A DNA stretch of 49,714 bases, taken from assembly GCF_001650025.1 (NCBI RefSeq), contig NZ_LVVY01000077.1, positions 1-49,714 on the forward strand. Reading direction: 5' to 3'. Below are positions 40,505 to 49,714 of this stretch, one piece after another. This DNA comes from Devosia elaeis. GTDB lineage: Bacteria > Pseudomonadota > Alphaproteobacteria > Rhizobiales > Devosiaceae. The notes under the pieces were generated by a model. That model did no database searches, was not told the DNA's origin, and was given only the letters and a program-made list of their open reading frames with translations. Positions within the stretch are counted from its first letter, which is position 1; each line of letters starts with the position of its first letter. A program made the translations under genes and the position numbers.

Positions 40505-41670
40505 GCGCGCTCGACCGCATCGGGGAATTCGTTGCCGCGGTGCAGGCCGCCTTCGCCGATGGCTCGCTGACCAAGCTCAAGCTCGGCGGCTATCATGGGC
40601 CGGAGGCGGAGCTGAAATCGGCCGAGGCGCGCAAGGTCAGCATCAAGGCGGGCGAGCGGCTGAGCTTCGTCTTCCGCTACAGGACGCGGGACATCACAAA
40701 GAACCTGACCGTCAATGAGACGGCGCTGCTGCTGACCGCCGGGCTCAACGAGGATTGGCGCAGCGCGCGGCTGGAAACGACCGGCTTCGACCTGCAATTC
40801 GAACGGCAGGGCGACAAGCAGCGCCTGAAGCGCAGCGCGGTGGCGGGGCGGGAGGCCCCGAATGCCGGGCATGACCGCACCAAGAATCGGCCGCTGACCA
40901 AGACCGGCAAGCCGTGGCTGCACGCGCTGGGCATTACCGGCAAGGACGGGGCGGTGCGCAATGACCGCCAGGATAAGTTCCGCCAGATCAACAAGATGGT
41001 GGAAATCTTTGCGCCCCTGATTCAGGGCCTCAAGGCCGAGACGCCACGTATCGTCGATATGGGCGCCGGCAAGGGCTATCTCGATTTTGCGCTTTACGAC
41101 TATCTCTCGGCCCAGGGGCAGGGCGTCGAGATCGTCGGGGTCGAACTGCGCGACGCGCTGGTGGCGGATGGCAATGTCCATGCCGACGCATCGGGCTTTT
41201 CCGGGCTGCGCTTCGAGGCCGGCTCGATCCTCGACTATGACGCCAGCGGCGCCGATGCCGTCATCGCCCTGCATGCCTGCGATACGGCGACCGACGACGC
41301 CATCTACAAGGGCATCGCGGCCGGCGCGGATCTGATCGCCGTCGCGCCGTGCTGCCACAAGCAGGTCCGCCGGCAGATGGAGGCGGGCAGCGCCGACCAG
41401 CGGCTGGATTTCCTCCTGCGCCACGGCACCTTCATGGAAAAGCAGGCCGAGATGGTGACGGACGGGCTGCGGGCGCTGCTGCTGGAGGCCTCGGGCTATC
41501 GCACCAAGGTGTTCGAGTTCGTCTCCGATGCCCATACGCCCAAGAACAACCTCATCGTGGCGCAGCGGGGCGGCGCTGGGTCGCGGCAGGATGCGCTTGA
41601 CCGGATAATGGCGGTAAAGGCTATGTTCGGCATAGAAAAACACTATCTAGAGGGTCTGCTCGACCTCTGA
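40501..41670 (+). CDS. SAM-dependent methyltransferase (Methyltransf_32 type)
   Basis: The 389-residue product begins at TTG in TTGA, overlapping the prfC stop, with AAGGAG five bases before it. After an N-terminal domain of about 150 residues, the class I methyltransferase core shows VDMGAGKGYLDFALYDYL (SAM-binding motif I) and later ALHACDTATDDAIYKGI and APCCHKQVRRQ. These last blocks mark the METTL25/RRNAD1-like family. The N-terminal part could be a substrate-binding domain. The methylated substrate is unknown; coupling to a translation factor suggests an RNA or ribosome target, but this is inferred. Confidence 0.8.
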   Translation: MSALDRIGEFVAAVQAAFADGSLTKLKLGGYHGPEAELKSAEARKVSIKAGERLSFVFRYRTRDITKNLTVNETALLLTAGLNEDWRSARLETTGFDLQFERQGDKQRLKRSAVAGREAPNAGHDRTKNRPLTKTGKPWLHALGITGKDGAVRNDRQDKFRQINKMVEIFAPLIQGLKAETPRIVDMGAGKGYLDFALYDYLSAQGQGVEIVGVELRDALVADGNVHADASGFSGLRFEAGSILDYDASGADAVIALHACDTATDDAIYKGIAAGADLIAVAPCCHKQVRRQMEAGSADQRLDFLLRHGTFMEKQAEMVTDGLRALLLEASGYRTKVFEFVSDAHTPKNNLIVAQRGGAGSRQDALDRIMAVKAMFGIEKHYLEGLLDL

Positions 41671-41695
41671 CCCTTTGAAAGACCACAGGCTCCCC

Positions 41696-42016
41696 ATGAC
41701 CAAGATCACCTATGTCACATCGCAGGGCGAACGCATCGAGACCGAAGGGGAGAACGGCTCGACCGTGATGGAAACCGCGATCATGAATGCCGTTCCCGGC
41801 ATCGTGGCCGAATGCGGCGGCGCCTGCACTTGCGCCACCTGCCACGTCTATGTGGACGAGGACTGGCGCGAGGCGGTTGGCGGTCCCTCGATGATGGAAG
41901 AAGACATGCTCGATTTCGCCTTCGACGTGCGCGACAGCAGCCGGCTGTCCTGCCAGATCAAGGTGAAGCCGGAACTGGACGGGCTCGTCGTCCACGTGCC
42001 CACCCGCCAGGGCTGA
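41696..42016 (+). CDS. 2Fe-2S ferredoxin (adrenodoxin type), copy 1
   Basis: The 106-residue product has the cluster-binding Cys pattern ECGGACTCATCHVYV (three Cys residues as C-x5-C-x2-C) and the fourth Cys in RLSCQI near the end, typical of adrenodoxin-type ferredoxins. It carries electrons from a reductase to acceptor enzymes in the cytoplasm. It has the same length and motif order as the ferredoxin at 48672-48992. No strong ribosome binding site precedes the ATG at 41696. A terminator-like palindrome follows at 42108-42139. Confidence 0.9.
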   Translation: MTKITYVTSQGERIETEGENGSTVMETAIMNAVPGIVAECGGACTCATCHVYVDEDWREAVGGPSMMEEDMLDFAFDVRDSSRLSCQIKVKPELDGLVVHVPTRQG

Positions 42017-42556
42017 GTTTTTAACCTCCGTTGTGGAGCCGACACATTTCTGTCGCTCTTCCTCGTCAGGGGGAGGGGGCCGCGATCAAACCCCATCCGG
42101 ATCGTCACCCTCGGGCTTGACCCGAGGGTTCTTTGTTTTGGGTGCACCGCAAACGCCCTCGGGTCGAACCCGAGGGTGACGAGCGGTGGGTGAGGGTGGT
42201 GCGGCTTGCGCGACCGGCCCCGGTTCTTGCCCCCTCCCCCTTGAGGGGAGGGCCGGGGTGGGGGTGGTTCAGTGATCCGCTGATGAGCCCCCCACCCTCA
42301 TTCCCTCAAGGGTGGGGGAAGCAAACGCCTTCAGCGGCCTCACGCCGACCGGCCGGCCCGTGACCCTGAAAACGCGGTGATGAGCAAAATTTCCGCCCCA
42401 GGGGCCTGCGGAAGATTCATTTGGCGGCGCGCCCCCCAAGATGTGGTCGCCATTCCAATGCGGGCAGCGTCAGGGAAATATAAAAGCTATTGAATTTCAA
42501 AGCCTTGTGGCTTCGCGCGTCTTTGGATTATTTTCCGCCATCTCTCGAACAGGATC
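42017..42556. repeat. intergenic region of GC-rich palindromic repeats
   Basis: CCCTCGGG-CTTGA-CCCGAGGG at 42108-42128 is followed by TTCTTTGTTTT and so also works as the ferredoxin terminator. A second copy, CCCTCGGG-TCGAA-CCCGAGGG at 42156-42176, continues into GTGACGAGCGGTGGGTG, as does a copy near 49100. CCCTCCCCCTTGAGGGGAGGG (42232-42252) is a further hairpin. The right third of the gap should hold the cysG promoter. No coding frame is convincing. Confidence 0.7.
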
Positions 42557-43930
42557 ATGATGGCTAGCCTCAACACATTTCCGTTGAGTTTCAAGGTCAA
42601 GGGCAGGCGTATCGTCATCGTCGGTGGTAGCGACGAAGCCCTCAACAAGGTCCGGTTGGTTTCTAAGACTACTGCTTCGATAGAGATTTACTCCCGACAG
42701 ATCGAGGCCGATTTCTCCGCCTTTCCCGTCTCGCTGCATGAACGCGCGCTCGCCCCCGGTGATATTGCCGGGGCGGCCCTGGTTTTCGTGGCGGAGGAGG
42801 GGGAGGATGCGGAGCTGGCCAAGGCCGAGGCGCGGCGGCTGGGCATTCCGCTCAATGTGGTCGACGTGCCGGCCGAATGCGATTTCTATACGCCCTCGAT
42901 CGTCGAGCGGGCGCCGCTGACGGTGGCCATTTCCACCGAAGGCGATGCGCCGGTGCTGGCGCGGCTGGTGCGGGCCCAGATCGAGGCGTTGCTGGCGCCC
43001 GGAATCGGGAAAATCGCGAGTATGGCCGGTGGCTTGCGGCAGAAGGTTGAGAGCCTGATTCAGGATGGCGCGGCCCGCCGGCGCTATTACGAGGACCTGG
43101 TGACGCGGCCTGGAATGGGCCCGGCCGAGGCCGAACGATTGCTGGCCGACCATGCCGCGCATGGCCGTGGCCAGGGCATGGTCTGGCTGATCGGCGCCGG
43201 GCCGGGCGCCGAGGACCTTCTGACCCTGCGCGCGCAGCGGGCGCTGCAACAGGCCGATGTGATCGTGCATGACCAGCTGGTGCCGGCGGCCGTGGTCGAG
43301 ATGGGCCGCCGCGATGCCGAGCAGGTTTGCGTCGGCAAGGCGCGCGGCCATCATTCCTTCAGCCAGGCGCAGATCAATACGCTGCTGGTGCGGCTGGCCG
43401 GCGAGGGCAAGCGCGTCGCCCGGCTCAAGTCCGGCGATCCGATGGTGTTCGGGCGCGCCGGCGAGGAGATCGCGGCCCTGCGCAAGGCCGGGCTGGCCTA
43501 CGAGATCGTGCCGGGTGTCAGCGCGGCCCTGGCCGCGGCCGCCGACACGGCGACGCCGGTGACGCTGCGCAGAACGTCCAGCGGCTTCGTCATGGCGACG
43601 GCGCATGGCGCCGATGATGGCGATCTGATGCATTGGGCGGCCCTGGCGCAATCGGGGCTGACGCTGGCGCTCTATATGGGCAAGGCCATCGCCGCCGAGA
43701 CGGCGGCGCTTCTGGTGGCGCATGGCGCCGCGCCCGATCTGCCCATCGGCATCGTGGTCAATGCGGGCCGGGCGGAGAGCGCCTCCTATTCCGGCACGCT
43801 GGGCCGGCTGGCCGCCGGCGCGGTCGATTTCGTCGATGGCCCCGCAATCATTCTGGTCGGCCGCGCGGTCGCCCATGGCGACTGGGCCAATGCCGCCGAG
43901 GCGGCGGCAAGCAATTTCAAGGTAGCGTGA
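42557..43930 (+). CDS. cysG: siroheme synthase (fused CysG)
   Basis: The 457-residue product has both CysG halves. Residues 1-205 form the dehydrogenase/ferrochelatase with the NAD-binding GRRIVIVGGSDEAL start and the NVVDVPAECDFYTPSI block. Residues 210-457 form the uroporphyrinogen-III methyltransferase with VWLIGAGPGAEDLLTLRAQRAL, VRLAGEGKRVARLKSGDPMVFGRAGEE and EIVPGVSAALAAAA. It makes siroheme from uroporphyrinogen III for the reductase encoded two genes downstream. AGGATC precedes the ATG. The DUF2849 gene begins four bases after the stop. Confidence 0.95.
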   Translation: MMASLNTFPLSFKVKGRRIVIVGGSDEALNKVRLVSKTTASIEIYSRQIEADFSAFPVSLHERALAPGDIAGAALVFVAEEGEDAELAKAEARRLGIPLNVVDVPAECDFYTPSIVERAPLTVAISTEGDAPVLARLVRAQIEALLAPGIGKIASMAGGLRQKVESLIQDGAARRRYYEDLVTRPGMGPAEAERLLADHAAHGRGQGMVWLIGAGPGAEDLLTLRAQRALQQADVIVHDQLVPAAVVEMGRRDAEQVCVGKARGHHSFSQAQINTLLVRLAGEGKRVARLKSGDPMVFGRAGEEIAALRKAGLAYEIVPGVSAALAAAADTATPVTLRRTSSGFVMATAHGADDGDLMHWAALAQSGLTLALYMGKAIAAETAALLVAHGAAPDLPIGIVVNAGRAESASYSGTLGRLAAGAVDFVDGPAIILVGRAVAHGDWANAAEAAASNFKVA

Positions 43931-43933
43931 TCC

Positions 43934-44257
43934 ATGGAAATCCTCACCGGCAACGAACTGACCTCCGGCGCGACCGTCTATCTGGATGGCGCGGGGAACT
44001 GGGTCGAGGATTTGCAGGCGGCGCGGCTCTTCGCCAAGGAAGCGGCCGCCGAGCGCGACGCCGCCCTGGCCGCGACCAGGGCGACGGGCCGCATCATCAG
44101 CCTCGAAATCGAAGAAGTTACGCAGGAAGACGGGCGCATCGTGCCCCGGCGCCTGCGCGAACGCATCCGGGCGGCGGGCCCCACCGCTCCCCTAACTCTC
44201 AATGGGCAGGCGTATGATCGCCAGCGCTTAGGTGACGACGGGCATGTATCGATATGA
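43934..44257 (+). CDS. DUF2849 protein
   Basis: The 107-residue product fits DUF2849: EILTGNELTSGATVYLDGAGNWVEDLQAARLF at the start and TGRIISLEIEEV later. This small family is almost always encoded between cysG and the sulfite/nitrite reductase in alphaproteobacteria. Its biochemical role is unknown; position suggests a factor for the siroheme reductase. It overlaps the reductase start by 14 bases. Confidence 0.85.
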   Translation: MEILTGNELTSGATVYLDGAGNWVEDLQAARLFAKEAAAERDAALAATRATGRIISLEIEEVTQEDGRIVPRRLRERIRAAGPTAPLTLNGQAYDRQRLGDDGHVSI

Positions 44258-45902
44258 CGAATTCGACGCCGCTTTCGTAGCGGGTCGCACGGCGCAATTT
44301 TCCGATCAGGTGAAGCGCCGCCTTTCCGGCGAGCTTTCCGAGGACCAGTTCCGGCCGCTGCGGCTGATGAACGGGCTCTATCTGCAGCTTCACGCCTATA
44401 TGCTGCGGATCGCGGTGCCCTATGGCACGATGAATTCGCGCCAGATGCGCAAGCTGGCCCATATCGCGCGGACCTATGATCGCGGCTATGGCCACTTCAC
44501 CACGCGGCAGAACATCCAGTTCAACTGGCCCCGGCTCAAGGACATTCCGGCGATCCTCGAGGAATTGGCGAGCGTGGAAATGCACGCCATCCAGACCTCG
44601 GGCAATTGCATCCGCAATGTCACCACCGACCAGTTCGCGGGCGCCGCCGCCGACGAAATCCTCGATCCGCGGCCGGTGGCCGAGATCATCCGGCAATGGT
44701 CGAGCCTGCATCCGGAATTTTCCTATCTGCCGCGAAAATTCAAGATCGCCATTACCGGCGCGCCCAATGACCGCGCCGCCATCCGCTTTCACGATATCGG
44801 CCTTCAGGCTGCGGTGAACGGGGCGGGCGATATCGGCTGGGAGGTCTGGGTCGGCGGCGGGCTGGGCCGCACGCCCATGGTGGCCAAGCTGATCAACAGC
44901 TTCGTGCCGCACGAGCACCTGCTGGCCTATCTGGAGAGCATTCTGCGCGTCTATAACCGCTATGGCCGGCGCGACAACAAGTTCAAGGCCCGCATCAAGA
45001 TCCTGGTGCACGAGGAGGGCCTGGAAAGCATCAAGGGGCAGGTCGAGGCCGAATTCGCCGAGGTGCGCGGGGGCGTGCTGACGCTGCCGCAGGACGAACT
45101 GGACCGGATCAGCGCCTATTTCGCGCCGCCCGATTTCGCGGATCGCTCCGGCCAGAATGTGGACGTGGCCTATCAGTCGATCCTCGATCCCGCCTATGGG
45201 CGCTGGCTCGACAACAACCTGCATCCGCACAAGCAGCCCGGCTATGCCTCGGTGACCATTTCGCTGAAGCCGGTGGGCGGGGCGCCGGGCGATGCCACGG
45301 ACAGCCAGATCAACGTGGTGGCGGACCTGGCCGAGCGCTATTCCTACGACGAATTGCGCGTGACCCATGAGCAGAACCTGGTGCTGCCGCATGTGGCCGT
45401 GGCCGATCTGCGGACGGTCTATGACGTCCTGGTCGCCAATGGGCTGGCCGAGGGCAACAACAACCAGATCACCGACATGATCTGCTGCCCGGGTCTCGAT
45501 TTCTGCGCCCTGGCCAATGCCCGTTCGATCCCGATCGCGCAGGAAATCTCCAGGAAATTCGCCGCGCCCGAGCGGCAGAAGCAGATCGGCGATCTCAAGA
45601 TCAAGATTTCCGGCTGCATCAATGCCTGCGGGCACCACCATGTGGGCCATATCGGCATTCTGGGCGTCGAGAAGAAGGGCGGCGAGCTCTACCAGATCAC
45701 GCTGGGCGGCGACGCCACCGAGACGGCGTCGGTCGGCAAGATCATCGGCCCGGGCTTCGAAGCCGACCAGGTGCCGGGGGCCATCGAAAAGCTGGTGGAT
45801 TTCTACATCGCGCAGCGCCAGGGCGAAGAGGAAAGCTTCCTCGCCGCCTATCGCCGGCTGGGCGAGGCCCCGTTCAAGGAGGCCTTGTATGGCGCGGCGT
45901 GA
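44244..45902 (+). CDS. cysI: sulfite/nitrite reductase, siroheme and 4Fe-4S
   Basis: The 552-residue product is a ferredoxin-type siroheme reductase. The cluster and siroheme ligands are seen as CCPGLDFCALA (C-x5-C) and GCINACGHHH (C-x3-C) in the C-terminal half. TRQNIQFNWPRL and TSGNCIRNVTTD are substrate-side blocks. It would reduce sulfite to sulfide in assimilation, taking six electrons from ferredoxin. Nitrite cannot be ruled out from sequence alone, but the cysG/cysH context favours sulfite. The ATG at 44244 follows AGGTGA. Confidence 0.9.
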   Translation: MYRYDEFDAAFVAGRTAQFSDQVKRRLSGELSEDQFRPLRLMNGLYLQLHAYMLRIAVPYGTMNSRQMRKLAHIARTYDRGYGHFTTRQNIQFNWPRLKDIPAILEELASVEMHAIQTSGNCIRNVTTDQFAGAAADEILDPRPVAEIIRQWSSLHPEFSYLPRKFKIAITGAPNDRAAIRFHDIGLQAAVNGAGDIGWEVWVGGGLGRTPMVAKLINSFVPHEHLLAYLESILRVYNRYGRRDNKFKARIKILVHEEGLESIKGQVEAEFAEVRGGVLTLPQDELDRISAYFAPPDFADRSGQNVDVAYQSILDPAYGRWLDNNLHPHKQPGYASVTISLKPVGGAPGDATDSQINVVADLAERYSYDELRVTHEQNLVLPHVAVADLRTVYDVLVANGLAEGNNNQITDMICCPGLDFCALANARSIPIAQEISRKFAAPERQKQIGDLKIKISGCINACGHHHVGHIGILGVEKKGGELYQITLGGDATETASVGKIIGPGFEADQVPGAIEKLVDFYIAQRQGEEESFLAAYRRLGEAPFKEALYGAA

Positions 45903-45909
45903 CACTCTT

Positions 45910-46033
45910 CACCTCTCCCTTTGGGGGAGAGGTCGGCGCGCAGCGACGGGTGGGGGGGCCTTTCCACCTAAAGCTGCTGCAAGGCCCCCTCACCCGACCC
46001 AAGTGGGTCGACCTCTCCCCCCAGGGAGAGGTG
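45910..46033. repeat. palindromic element between the reductase and cysH genes
   Basis: CACCTCTCCC-TTTG-GGGGAGAGGT starts the element, and a matching ACCTCTCCCCCCAGGGAGAGGT hairpin ends it. A longer inverted repeat (GGGTGGGGGGGCCTTT against AAGGCCCCCTCACCC) lies inside. It is read through by an open frame continuous with cysH, which would otherwise suggest a false N-terminus. In RNA it could form stable hairpins between two genes of the cluster. Confidence 0.75.
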
Positions 46034-46066
46034 GCGCTGCCGCGCCCAATGTTATGGAGACCCCCC

Positions 46067-47341
46067 ATGGCCATGCCTAAGCTCGCCCCCGTCCCGGTCG
46101 CCAACGACAAGCTCCGCGCGCTTGGCATTCTCGCGCTCAACGGCATGTTCGACGAGATGGATGCGCTCGGCGTGCTGCGCTATGCCGTCAGCGAGGTTCT
46201 GCCGGGGGATCTGGCCATCGTTTCGTCCTTCGGGGCGGATTCGGCGGTGCTGCTGCATATGGTGGCGCAGGTGGACCCGTCCATGCCGGTCTATTTCCTC
46301 GAAACCGGCAAGCATTTCCCCGAGACCCTGGCCTATGTCGAGACGCTGAAGAAGCAGCTCGGGCTGATCAATGTGCGCGCCATTCATCCCGATCCCGCCG
46401 ATGTCAGGCGCTTCGATCCCAATGGCGATCTGTGGGAAGCCGATCCCGATTCCTGCTGCCATATCCGCAAGACCGAGCCGCTGGAGCCGATCACCGAGCA
46501 ATATGGCGGCTGGGTCACGGGCCGCAAGCGCTACCAGACCCGGGAACGCGGCGTGCTGCCGCATTTCGAATTGACCAGCGACGACCGCATCAAGGTCAAT
46601 CCGCTGGCCTATTTCTCCGATGCGGACGTCATCGAATACCGCCGTAAGCATGACTTGCCCGAGCATCCGCTCTATGCCAAAGGCTACAAGTCCATTGGCT
46701 GCGCGCCCTGCACCTCGGTGGTGGCCGAGGGCGAGGATCCGCGCGCCGGACGGTGGCGCGGCCTCAACAAGAAGGAATGCGGCATCCATTACGATTTCAG
46801 TGGAGCGATCGCCAATCCGATGAATGCCGCCACCCGCCACAACCTCTGGAAAGACGGGGCCTTCATCGCCGATCCCTTCAAGGCCTGGGAAGAGGGCGCC
46901 AATCCGTCCGAGGCGCGCTATGTGCATGTGCCGCTGAGCGTTTTCCTCGCCAATCGCGCCGAATTCCTGGCCAATCCGCACCCGCTCGGGCTGCTGGTCA
47001 CGCCGGGCGAGAAGGTGGAGGGCGTGGCCGAGGACCTGTCGCGCTTTGCCTCCATTGCCGTGCTCTTCCCCGCCTTCACCGATGGGCGTGGCTATTCCAC
47101 GGCGCGGCTTCTGGTCGAGCGCTTCAAATATGCGGGCGAAATCAGGGCCGTAGGCGACGTGCTTCAGGATCAGATTCCGCATATGCGCCGCTGCGGCTTC
47201 AACGCCCTGGTGGTAACGCATGAGCCGACCCGCCGGGCCCTGGTCGAAAATCGCCTGCCCGAAATGGCCCTGTTCTACCAGCCGGTGGGCGTGGCCGAAA
47301 TTCCGCTGGGCACTCGCCCCTTCCTTCGCCGCGTATCGTGA
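46067..47341 (+). CDS. cysH: CysH-DUF934 fusion: APS reductase
   Basis: The 424-residue product joins two normally separate proteins. Residues 1-250 are a CysH-type reductase: SSFGADSAVLLHM (phosphate-binding loop), DSCCHIRK (Cys130-Cys131), SIGCAPCTSV (Cys212, Cys215) and KKECGIH (Cys238, catalytic). The Cys pairs indicate a 4Fe-4S cluster and thus adenylyl-sulfate (APS) as substrate, with thioredoxin as reductant. Residues about 258-424 match DUF934 (DGAFIADPFKAW...SIAVLFPAFTDGRGYSTARLLVERFKYAGEIRAVGDVLQDQ). DUF934 is usually its own gene in this operon. GGAG seven bases before the ATG at 46067 supports this start. Confidence 0.88.
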   Translation: MAMPKLAPVPVANDKLRALGILALNGMFDEMDALGVLRYAVSEVLPGDLAIVSSFGADSAVLLHMVAQVDPSMPVYFLETGKHFPETLAYVETLKKQLGLINVRAIHPDPADVRRFDPNGDLWEADPDSCCHIRKTEPLEPITEQYGGWVTGRKRYQTRERGVLPHFELTSDDRIKVNPLAYFSDADVIEYRRKHDLPEHPLYAKGYKSIGCAPCTSVVAEGEDPRAGRWRGLNKKECGIHYDFSGAIANPMNAATRHNLWKDGAFIADPFKAWEEGANPSEARYVHVPLSVFLANRAEFLANPHPLGLLVTPGEKVEGVAEDLSRFASIAVLFPAFTDGRGYSTARLLVERFKYAGEIRAVGDVLQDQIPHMRRCGFNALVVTHEPTRRALVENRLPEMALFYQPVGVAEIPLGTRPFLRRVS

Positions 47342-47395
47342 GATAAGTGGAGCGTGTTAGTCGCCTTTGATGGCGTTCGCCGGGGCCGCTGGTGA

Positions 47396-48514
<1,119 letters not shown>

Positions 48515-48539
48515 GGCGCACATTCATTCCGTCGTCATT

Positions 48540-48599
48540 GCCGGGCTTGTCCCGGCAATCCATCTCGCCTCCGCATGGACCACCGGGACAAGCCCGGTG
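48540..48599. repeat. paired intergenic palindromes
   Basis: GCCGGG-CTTGT-CCCGGC (48540-48556) and CACCGGG-ACAAG-CCCGGTG (48581-48599) have complementary loops (CTTGT and ACAAG), so the two units also form an inverted repeat with each other. They lie after the reductase gene. Confidence 0.7.
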
Positions 48600-48671
48600 G
48601 TGACGATTAACGATAGTCTTGTTGTTCCGGCAACTTGACGCTATCCCCACAGCGCTGTTGAGGAGCGCCCC

Positions 48672-48992
48672 ATGAAGATCATCGTTACCGACCAGTCTGG
48701 CGACGTGCACGAGCTCGAAGGGCTCGAAGGCTGGCGCGTGATGGAGGTCATTCGCGATTGGGGCCTCAACATCAAGGCCGAATGCGGCGGCGCCCTGAGC
48801 TGCGCCACCTGCCATTGCTATGTCGATGGCGATTGGCTCGACGCCGTCGGCGCGCCGAGCGACGACGAAGAGGACATGCTGGACAGCGTGGGCGACGTGA
48901 AACCGAATTCGCGGCTGAGCTGCCAGATCTTGTGCTCCGACGCCCTGGACGGATTGAAGCTCACACTGGCCCCCAGCGCCGCCAAGGATTGA
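48672..48992 (+). CDS. 2Fe-2S ferredoxin (adrenodoxin type), copy 2
   Basis: The 106-residue product has ECGGALSCATCHCYV (C-x5-C-x2-C) and RLSCQI with the fourth Cys. It shares length and motif order with copy 1 at 41696-42016, so they are paralogues, but with an acidic surface stretch (DDEEDML) near the acceptor side. It is the likely direct partner of the reductase encoded just upstream. GAGGAG lies seven bases before the ATG. Confidence 0.9.
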   Translation: MKIIVTDQSGDVHELEGLEGWRVMEVIRDWGLNIKAECGGALSCATCHCYVDGDWLDAVGAPSDDEEDMLDSVGDVKPNSRLSCQILCSDALDGLKLTLAPSAAKD

Positions 48993-49714
48993 TCACGCCG
49001 GCCGGCTCCACAGCCCGTCGCCCTCGGGCCTGACCCGAGGGCCTGCCACCACACGCGCTAGGGCAGCGGCTCCAGCCTCTGAACGCCCTCGGGTCAAGCC
49101 CGAGGGTGACGAGCGGTGGGTGCGGCAAACACCGGGCCCCCACCTCCCCCTCGACGGGGGAGGTAGCGCAGCTTGGCCGACAGGCCTAGCGAAGCTAGGA
49201 GGGGGTGCTCCCATGCACCGACATCTAATATTTAGCTCTCTGCCGCCCGTCCCCCCTCACCCGTCTCGGGCTGCGCCCGATCCACCCTCTCCCCGAGGGG
49301 GAGAGGAACAGAGGCGAGAAGGCCATGAGCGCAACACGCGAATGGCGGGGGAGCTCGCCCCAAGCGCCGAACCCCCACCGCCCCCTTGATGGGGGAGGTA
49401 GCGCAGCTTGGCCGATAGGCCTAGCGAAGCTGGGAGGGGGTGCTCCCGCGCACCGGCGTTAGAAATCAAACACCCTGCCGCCCATCCCCCACCCAGCCCT
49501 CCCCGCAAGGGGGAGGGTGTCGCATCGTGTTTGCCAGAAAACTTATCCCCACCCCATCACCCCATATTACTCTCCCCCCATCAGCCGGGTGGAGATGGGG
49601 TTGCAACGATCAACCGTCCGGCGACAGTCGGGAGGCCTCTTCATCGTTAAAGGAGGCTGGGTCCGGGGATGGGAAATTCCGGTGAGAGCCGGCCCTAGGA
49701 AACCCCCTGCCAGA
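48993..49714. repeat. repeat-only region at the right edge
   Basis: CCCTCGGG/CCCGAGGG palindromes lie at 49021-49041 and 49086-49106; the second is followed by the same TGACGAGCGGTGGGTG as at 42177. Two copies of a repeat of about 75 bp (49143-49219 and 49382-49458), containing GGTAGCGCAGCTTGGCCGA and CCTAGCGAAGCT, differ at a few positions. A CTCTCCCCGAGGGGGAGAG hairpin lies at 49289-49307. No coding frame is convincing up to the window end. Confidence 0.75.

Noticed and set aside
45899-46066. A 56-residue N-terminal extension of CysH
   Set aside because: The extension is encoded by a palindromic repeat and has no protein character. The ATG at 46067 has a ribosome binding site.

Overview
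The window looks like a chromosomal segment of a GC-rich alphaproteobacterium of the Hyphomicrobiales, most like Devosia. The evidence is a very large GPR/RgsE-like growth-pole coiled-coil protein, the gene order cysG-DUF2849-sulfite reductase-cysH, adrenodoxin-type ferredoxins and abundant short GC-rich intergenic palindromes. The genus is inferred from protein character and gene order; no search was run.

Left part (1 to about 18.63 kb): two integrative elements appear to sit in tandem in the 3' end of a tRNA-Lys(CUU) gene. Element 1 (1 to about 3.41 kb, its left end outside the window) carries a secreted endonuclease I-like gene, a zinc-ribbon protein, conserved small proteins and a tyrosine integrase next to a tRNA-Lys 3' half (3358-3412). 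Element 2 (about 3.41-18.63 kb, 15.2 kb) runs from that site to a second copy of the attachment core (18599-18632). Its backbone is on the minus strand: integrase, AlpA, a small conserved protein, a RepA-like helicase, a gene whose 5' end holds seven TTCGAA boxes (a likely iteron origin), small proteins, HK97-type major capsid protein, terminase small subunit, a P-loop ATPase cargo gene, tape measure protein and tail-associated proteins. I see no terminase large subunit, portal, prohead protease or tail tube. This suits a phage-satellite-like or strongly reduced prophage. The left side of element 2 holds plus-strand accessory genes (repressor, excisionase-like DNA-binding protein, small secreted proteins and a lipoprotein) and an odd tRNA-Arg(UCU)-like sequence without a D-arm.

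Middle part (18.7-31.1 kb): ordinary chromosomal genes. These are a small membrane protein, a TerC/YjbE-type membrane protein, a FemAB-like acyltransferase coupled to a polysaccharide flippase, a GNAT acetyltransferase, acetyl-CoA synthetase, an FAD monooxygenase divergent from a MarR regulator (possibly leaderless), a secreted GH3 hydrolase, an LpxH-like phosphoesterase, an MFS transporter and an NlpC/P60-like protein.

Right part (31.2-49.7 kb): the 1698-residue GPR/RgsE-like protein with a divergent Hpt protein, a secreted DUF6600-type protein, prfC with a TTG-coupled methyltransferase, a 2Fe-2S ferredoxin, the sulfur assimilation cluster (cysG, DUF2849, sulfite/nitrite reductase, a cysH-DUF934 fusion), a thioredoxin-reductase-like ferredoxin-NADP+ reductase and a second ferredoxin of the same length. 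These last genes plausibly form one path from NADPH through ferredoxin to the siroheme reductase, with siroheme supplied by CysG. The final 0.7 kb contains only repeats.
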